DNA of 64,000 bases from JAFGVL01 sp963663245 (GTDB lineage: Bacteria > Bacteroidota > Bacteroidia > Bacteroidales > Paludibacteraceae). The stretch covers positions 992,001 through 1,056,000 of the forward strand of contig OY760143.1 in assembly GCA_963663245.1 (NCBI GenBank), read 5' to 3'. Of the stretch, positions 61,000 to 64,000 are shown in pieces. Below the pieces are notes generated by a model that was given only the letters and a program-made list of their open reading frames with translations, did no database searches and was not told where the DNA came from. Position numbers and translations under genes: made by a program. The stretch's first letter is position 1, and every line of letters begins with the position of its first letter.

Positions 61000-62039
61000 T
61001 TCTTATTCTTCTCTAAATACCCCCAAAACCCTCTAGTGTAAATCGTTTTGTTTTTTCCATTTTCATCTGAGTAGATAAAGTAGGCTTCAATGTCAGTTAG
61101 TTTCTGAAGAATATGTATGCTTTTTTCAACGCCTAGCACCATAAATGCTGTGGCATAAGCGTCAGCTTTTATACATGTGGGGGCTATTACGGATACGCTT
61201 AGTAAGTTGTGATGAATAGGCCAGCCAGTTATTGGGTCAATTTCGTGACCAAACTTTTTTCCATTCAAGTAATAGAATTTTCTATAATTGCCTGAAGTGG
61301 CTAAAGCCATATCTTTTAAAAGCACTACGTCTTCAATTTCGCTCACCAGATTAGTGCTATCCTCTATAGGTTTGTTAATGCCTATCTTCCAACTGTCACC
61401 TCTAGGACTATTCCCTTTTGTAATTACTTCACCACCAATTTCCACCATATAGTTTTGTACGCCTCTTTTGATAAGTAAGTTGGCTACTAAATCACAAGAG
61501 TATCCTTGTGCAATAGCGTTCGCATCTAAAGTAGTTTTTGGGTTTTCTTTTAGGATCTTATCTCCATTTAGTTGTACTTTCTGATAACCAACCTGAGGCA
61601 TAATTCTATTAATCATGCTTTGGTTTACGGTGATTCTTTTCCCATTATTAAAGCCCCATAATTTTACTAGTGGGCTTACCGTTAAATCAAAAGCGCCATG
61701 AGTATTTTTAGAAACTTCTTGTGCTATTGTAAAAAGCTCAATAAATTGATTGTTCAGTATTGTATTTTCTTCATTTCTGTTGATGCGAGAAATTAGCGAA
61801 AGACTGTCAAATACAGAGAAGTTTTTGTCAAAACCTTGCAATACATCTTTGATGTCTTTATGATAGTCTTTTCCAGTAGGATGTAGATATGTGATGTGGT
61901 AGTATGTTCCTTGAACTTCTCCTTGTAGAAAAACTTTACGTAGTTCTGCTTTCTCTACAATTGCTTTTTTTTTAGAGCAAGAAAATAGAAAGAATAATGC
62001 TAATAAAAGCAAGCTGTATTTTGTAACTCTTTGTATCAT
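60996..62039 (-). CDS. apbE: FAD:protein FMN transferase ApbE
   Basis: ApbE attaches FMN to threonines of targets such as NqrB/C and RnfG. The 347 residues have a lipoprotein signal with Cys21 (LLLALFFLFSC), QGTYYHITYLHPTG, the FAD-binding GFNNGKRI region, DANAIAQGYSCDLVA and the metal site DPITGWPIHHNLLSVSV. Its ATG overlaps the ogt stop by 4 nt. NQR or RNF genes are not in the window. Confidence 0.95.
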   Translation of the reverse strand: MIQRVTKYSLLLLALFFLFSCSKKKAIVEKAELRKVFLQGEVQGTYYHITYLHPTGKDYHKDIKDVLQGFDKNFSVFDSLSLISRINRNEENTILNNQFIELFTIAQEVSKNTHGAFDLTVSPLVKLWGFNNGKRITVNQSMINRIMPQVGYQKVQLNGDKILKENPKTTLDANAIAQGYSCDLVANLLIKRGVQNYMVEIGGEVITKGNSPRGDSWKIGINKPIEDSTNLVSEIEDVVLLKDMALATSGNYRKFYYLNGKKFGHEIDPITGWPIHHNLLSVSVIAPTCIKADAYATAFMVLGVEKSIHILQKLTDIEAYFIYSDENGKNKTIYTRGFWGYLEKNKK

Positions 62040-62497
62040 TTTTGTGATTCTAGTGTAAGTAAATATTCTTTACGTTTTAATCCTCCAGCGTAGCCAGTGA
62101 GCTGTCCGTTTGCTCCAATAACTCGGTGGCACGGAATAAGAATTGGAATAGGGTTTTTATTGTTCGCTAAGCCAACAGCGCGTGCTGCTTTTGGGTTTCC
62201 AATAGAGGCTGCAATTTCGCCATAAGTTCTGGTTTCTCCAAATGGGATTTCTTGTAAAGCCTTCCAAACAACTTGTTGAAAGGGAGTGCCGTGAGACTGC
62301 AAGTCTAAGTCAAATTGCTTTCTTTTGCGAGCAAAGTATTCGTTTAGCTGTTGGCTTGTGTTATTCCCGAGCTCCCAGTTTATATTTTCTTCCGTATGAT
62401 TGGGGCTTTCTTTTACAAAACTAATATCTGTAATGTGCGTTTCAGTTCCTTTTAGTTGAATGTTTCCGATGGGAGAGTTATAAATGTAAGTAAACAT
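62036..62497 (-). CDS. ogt: Methylated-DNA--protein-cysteine methyltransferase
   Basis: A suicide enzyme that removes the methyl group from O6-methylguanine. The 153 residues show the C-terminal catalytic domain with FQQVVWKALQEIPFGETRTY and the acceptor Cys123 in PIPILIPCHRVIGANG. No Ada regulatory domain is present. It lies 6 nt after the alpha-amylase gene and overlaps apbE by 4 nt. Confidence 0.96.
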   Translation of the reverse strand: MFTYIYNSPIGNIQLKGTETHITDISFVKESPNHTEENINWELGNNTSQQLNEYFARKRKQFDLDLQSHGTPFQQVVWKALQEIPFGETRTYGEIAASIGNPKAARAVGLANNKNPIPILIPCHRVIGANGQLTGYAGGLKRKEYLLTLESQK

Positions 62498-62503
62498 ATT
62501 ATC

Positions 62504-64000
62504 TCAATAAGTAGATTTTACTAGTTTAAGAGATACTACTCCATTTTTATGTGTTACAAGAACAAAGTATAACCCAATAGGCTGTTTGAACGATATTTTA
62601 GAAATATTTTTATTGGATTGAATGTTTTTCCTTGCAACTAGATTTCCACTGCAGTCAACTATTTGAACTGTCTCTATAAAAGTATTATTATGATTAATAA
62701 TTGTAAACGAATTTCCAAGCATAGGGTTTGGGTAAATGCTAAATTTATCTGAATCTTTGCTTGTAGTTTTTGTGTTGTTTTTTTTAGTTGTAATGTTTGT
62801 TGAAGTGTAAATTCGGTATTCTCCAGGCGAAAGATTTATGCTTAAGTTATCACTGCCATTGTAGGAGATATCATTACTGCCAAAATAGTCGTACCAATTT
62901 CCGGCACTGGGAAAGGTAGGGTTAATTGAAGCTTGAACTGTTCCAAAATTTCCGATTACAACAGCATTCATTGAAGTATGTGTTAGGATAATTTTCTTGA
63001 GTCCATCTGCTGCACCTGTCGACATGCTTACGTTTGTTTGAGCACTAGTAAAAACCTCATTGTTCAACCTTAGTTTTATTAATTCACTGTATTTGTCGTA
63101 AAGTGTTTTTCTGCTTGTCTCATTCAGGTAATCCCATCTAATTGGTTTTTCGCCAACGCGTGTATTGTAGTCGATAGAATAATCATAGCCTAATTCTTGG
63201 AATTGCCATAACATCTTTGGTCCAGGAATGGTGAAAAGAAAAGCAGCATCTAGTGCTGAACGATTTAATGCTGTAGGTAAATTTTTAATATTATATGTTG
63301 TTCCATCAGCATTTCCGTAATTGATGTTTTTGTACATGATTCGCTCCTCATCATGACTTTCAATGTATGTGACAAGATATGGATTAGTCCAGCCTCTATT
63401 TCCATAAAATCCCCAAGAGATATCTGATTTCAAAGTTTCATTATATCCCATGGCAGCTTCTTGGTATTTTTCGGTAATATTGCCCCAAAGCATACAGCCA
63501 TAATCTGCTAATATGGTTTCTTCAGCATTATCTGCCCAGTGCTCTAAAATAACATAAGCAGTTGGGTCAGTAGCCCATACCTTATCAGCCATGCGTTTTA
63601 TAATGGCAATACGACTGTTATCTTTGGCCCAATTGTCTCCAGCAGTTTGTGTAAATCCTTGTGTGAAGTCAAAACGGATGCCATCAAAATGATATTCAGA
63701 TAACCAATGTTCTGTAACTCTGTCTATAAAATATTGAGTAGCTATGCTGCTGTGGTTAAAATCATTCGACCAGCAATGAGCACTAACGCAATCTCTATTA
63801 AACCAGGGGTTTTCTCCTGTCGGCTTAGTGCCGTCGTAATATAATTGAACTAAGGGAGAAGAGCTGTAGGAATGATTTAAAACTAAATCAATAATAACAG
63901 CAATGCCTTCACCGTGGCACTTGTCAATAAAACTTTTTAAATCATTTGCAGGTCCATAATATTTGTCTACAGCAAAATAAAAAGATGGGTTATATCCCCA
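62504..64000 (-). CDS. GH13 alpha-amylase with T9SS sorting domain (5' end outside window)
   Basis: The frame is open from the stop at 62504 to the window edge, giving 498 residues of a larger protein. GH13 signatures in the visible part: region I DLVLNH (38-43), region II GIRFDFTQGF with nucleophile Asp111, region III with the acid/base Glu153 in YVILEHW, region IV with Asp217 in IESHDEER. A C-terminal barrel-flanking beta domain and a type A T9SS sorting domain (FSIYPNPMLGNSFTI to the end) follow, so the enzyme is secreted or cell-surface attached and acts on starch-like glucans. The ATG at 63592 is internal, not the start. It is followed closely by ogt, apbE and a small membrane protein. 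Confidence 0.92.
   Translation of the reverse strand, partial: WGYNPSFYFAVDKYYGPANDLKSFIDKCHGEGIAVIIDLVLNHSYSSSPLVQLYYDGTKPTGENPWFNRDCVSAHCWSNDFNHSSIATQYFIDRVTEHWLSEYHFDGIRFDFTQGFTQTAGDNWAKDNSRIAIIKRMADKVWATDPTAYVILEHWADNAEETILADYGCMLWGNITEKYQEAAMGYNETLKSDISWGFYGNRGWTNPYLVTYIESHDEERIMYKNINYGNADGTTYNIKNLPTALNRSALDAAFLFTIPGPKMLWQFQELGYDYSIDYNTRVGEKPIRWDYLNETSRKTLYDKYSELIKLRLNNEVFTSAQTNVSMSTGAADGLKKIILTHTSMNAVVIGNFGTVQASINPTFPSAGNWYDYFGSNDISYNGSDNLSINLSPGEYRIYTSTNITTKKNNTKTTSKDSDKFSIYPNPMLGNSFTIINHNNTFIETVQIVDCSGNLVARKNIQSNKNISKISFKQPIGLYFVLVTHKNGVVSLKLVKSTY

Overview
The window is AT-rich and comes from a member of the phylum Bacteroidota (Cytophaga-Flavobacterium-Bacteroides group). The evidence is a complete SprA translocon gene of the type IX secretion system (T9SS), a PorD-like gene, several T9SS C-terminal sorting domains, two TonB-dependent receptors, families restricted to this phylum (DUF4924, the divergent RNA polymerase omega), and the phylum's own promoter type (TTTG, about 18-19 nt, TAnnTTTG) ahead of many genes. 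The sequence alone does not settle the order or family. No CRISPR array, prophage, transposase or rRNA operon was seen. One tRNA-Asp gene is present.

Layout. 1-8.3 kb: end of an unidentified gene, ruvA, and the 7.5-kb sprA. 8.3-13.0 kb: a DsbD-like reductase, grpE, dnaJ and a CvfB-like S1 protein. 13.0-19.0 kb: a secreted protein of unknown function, an isoprenylcysteine methyltransferase-like membrane protein, an SPFH/stomatin protein, an aldo/keto reductase and a CarboxypepD_reg/TonB receptor, with a 131-bp nested palindrome between the last two. 19.2-32.4 kb: a branched-chain amino acid (BCAA) supercluster, ilvD-ilvB-ilvN-pdxS, pdxT, leuA-leuC-leuD-(cimA/leuA2)-mgsA-leuB. 32.4-42.9 kb: proS, a short arginine decarboxylase, a large T9SS-sorted repeat protein, dnaA, a pRiA4b-ORF3-like protein, miaA and a LysE exporter. 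43-46.5 kb: tRNA-Asp, a BtuB-like TonB receptor preceded by a small ORF and a strong terminator, and purU. 46.5-51.2 kb: a reverse-strand run rplY-pth-S4 protein-DUF4924-rfbA-rfbC-rfbD. 51.4-64 kb: an outer-membrane barrel, pspC-like gene, uvrB, a tiny signal-peptide-plus-sorting-domain protein, the bamD-rpoZ-coaBC-porD-recN run, queH, and an operon of a GH13 alpha-amylase (5' end outside the window), ogt, apbE and a small membrane protein.

The most notable content is regulatory. Both halves of the BCAA cluster begin with a short leader peptide gene, one rich in Ile/Val/Leu (19268-19330) and one rich in Leu (25499-25570). Each is followed by an intrinsic terminator and an alternative antiterminator pairing whose 5' arm contains the leader stop codon. 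This is classical ribosome-mediated attenuation built on Bacteroidota promoters. The two leaders share the terminator 5' arm AAGCCTTTCTC and both have a second TAATTTTG promoter-like box between the attenuator and the first structural gene. A second, different candidate attenuator lies in front of the BtuB-like receptor: a small ORF ends five bases before a strong terminator hairpin, and the receptor gene starts too close behind it to have its own promoter. Other points of interest are mgsA (methylglyoxal synthase) embedded in the leucine operon, PLP synthase genes between the ilv and leu parts, GTAG-type REP palindromes in the BCAA intergenic regions, and a 104-residue protein that is little more than a signal peptide joined to a T9SS sorting domain.
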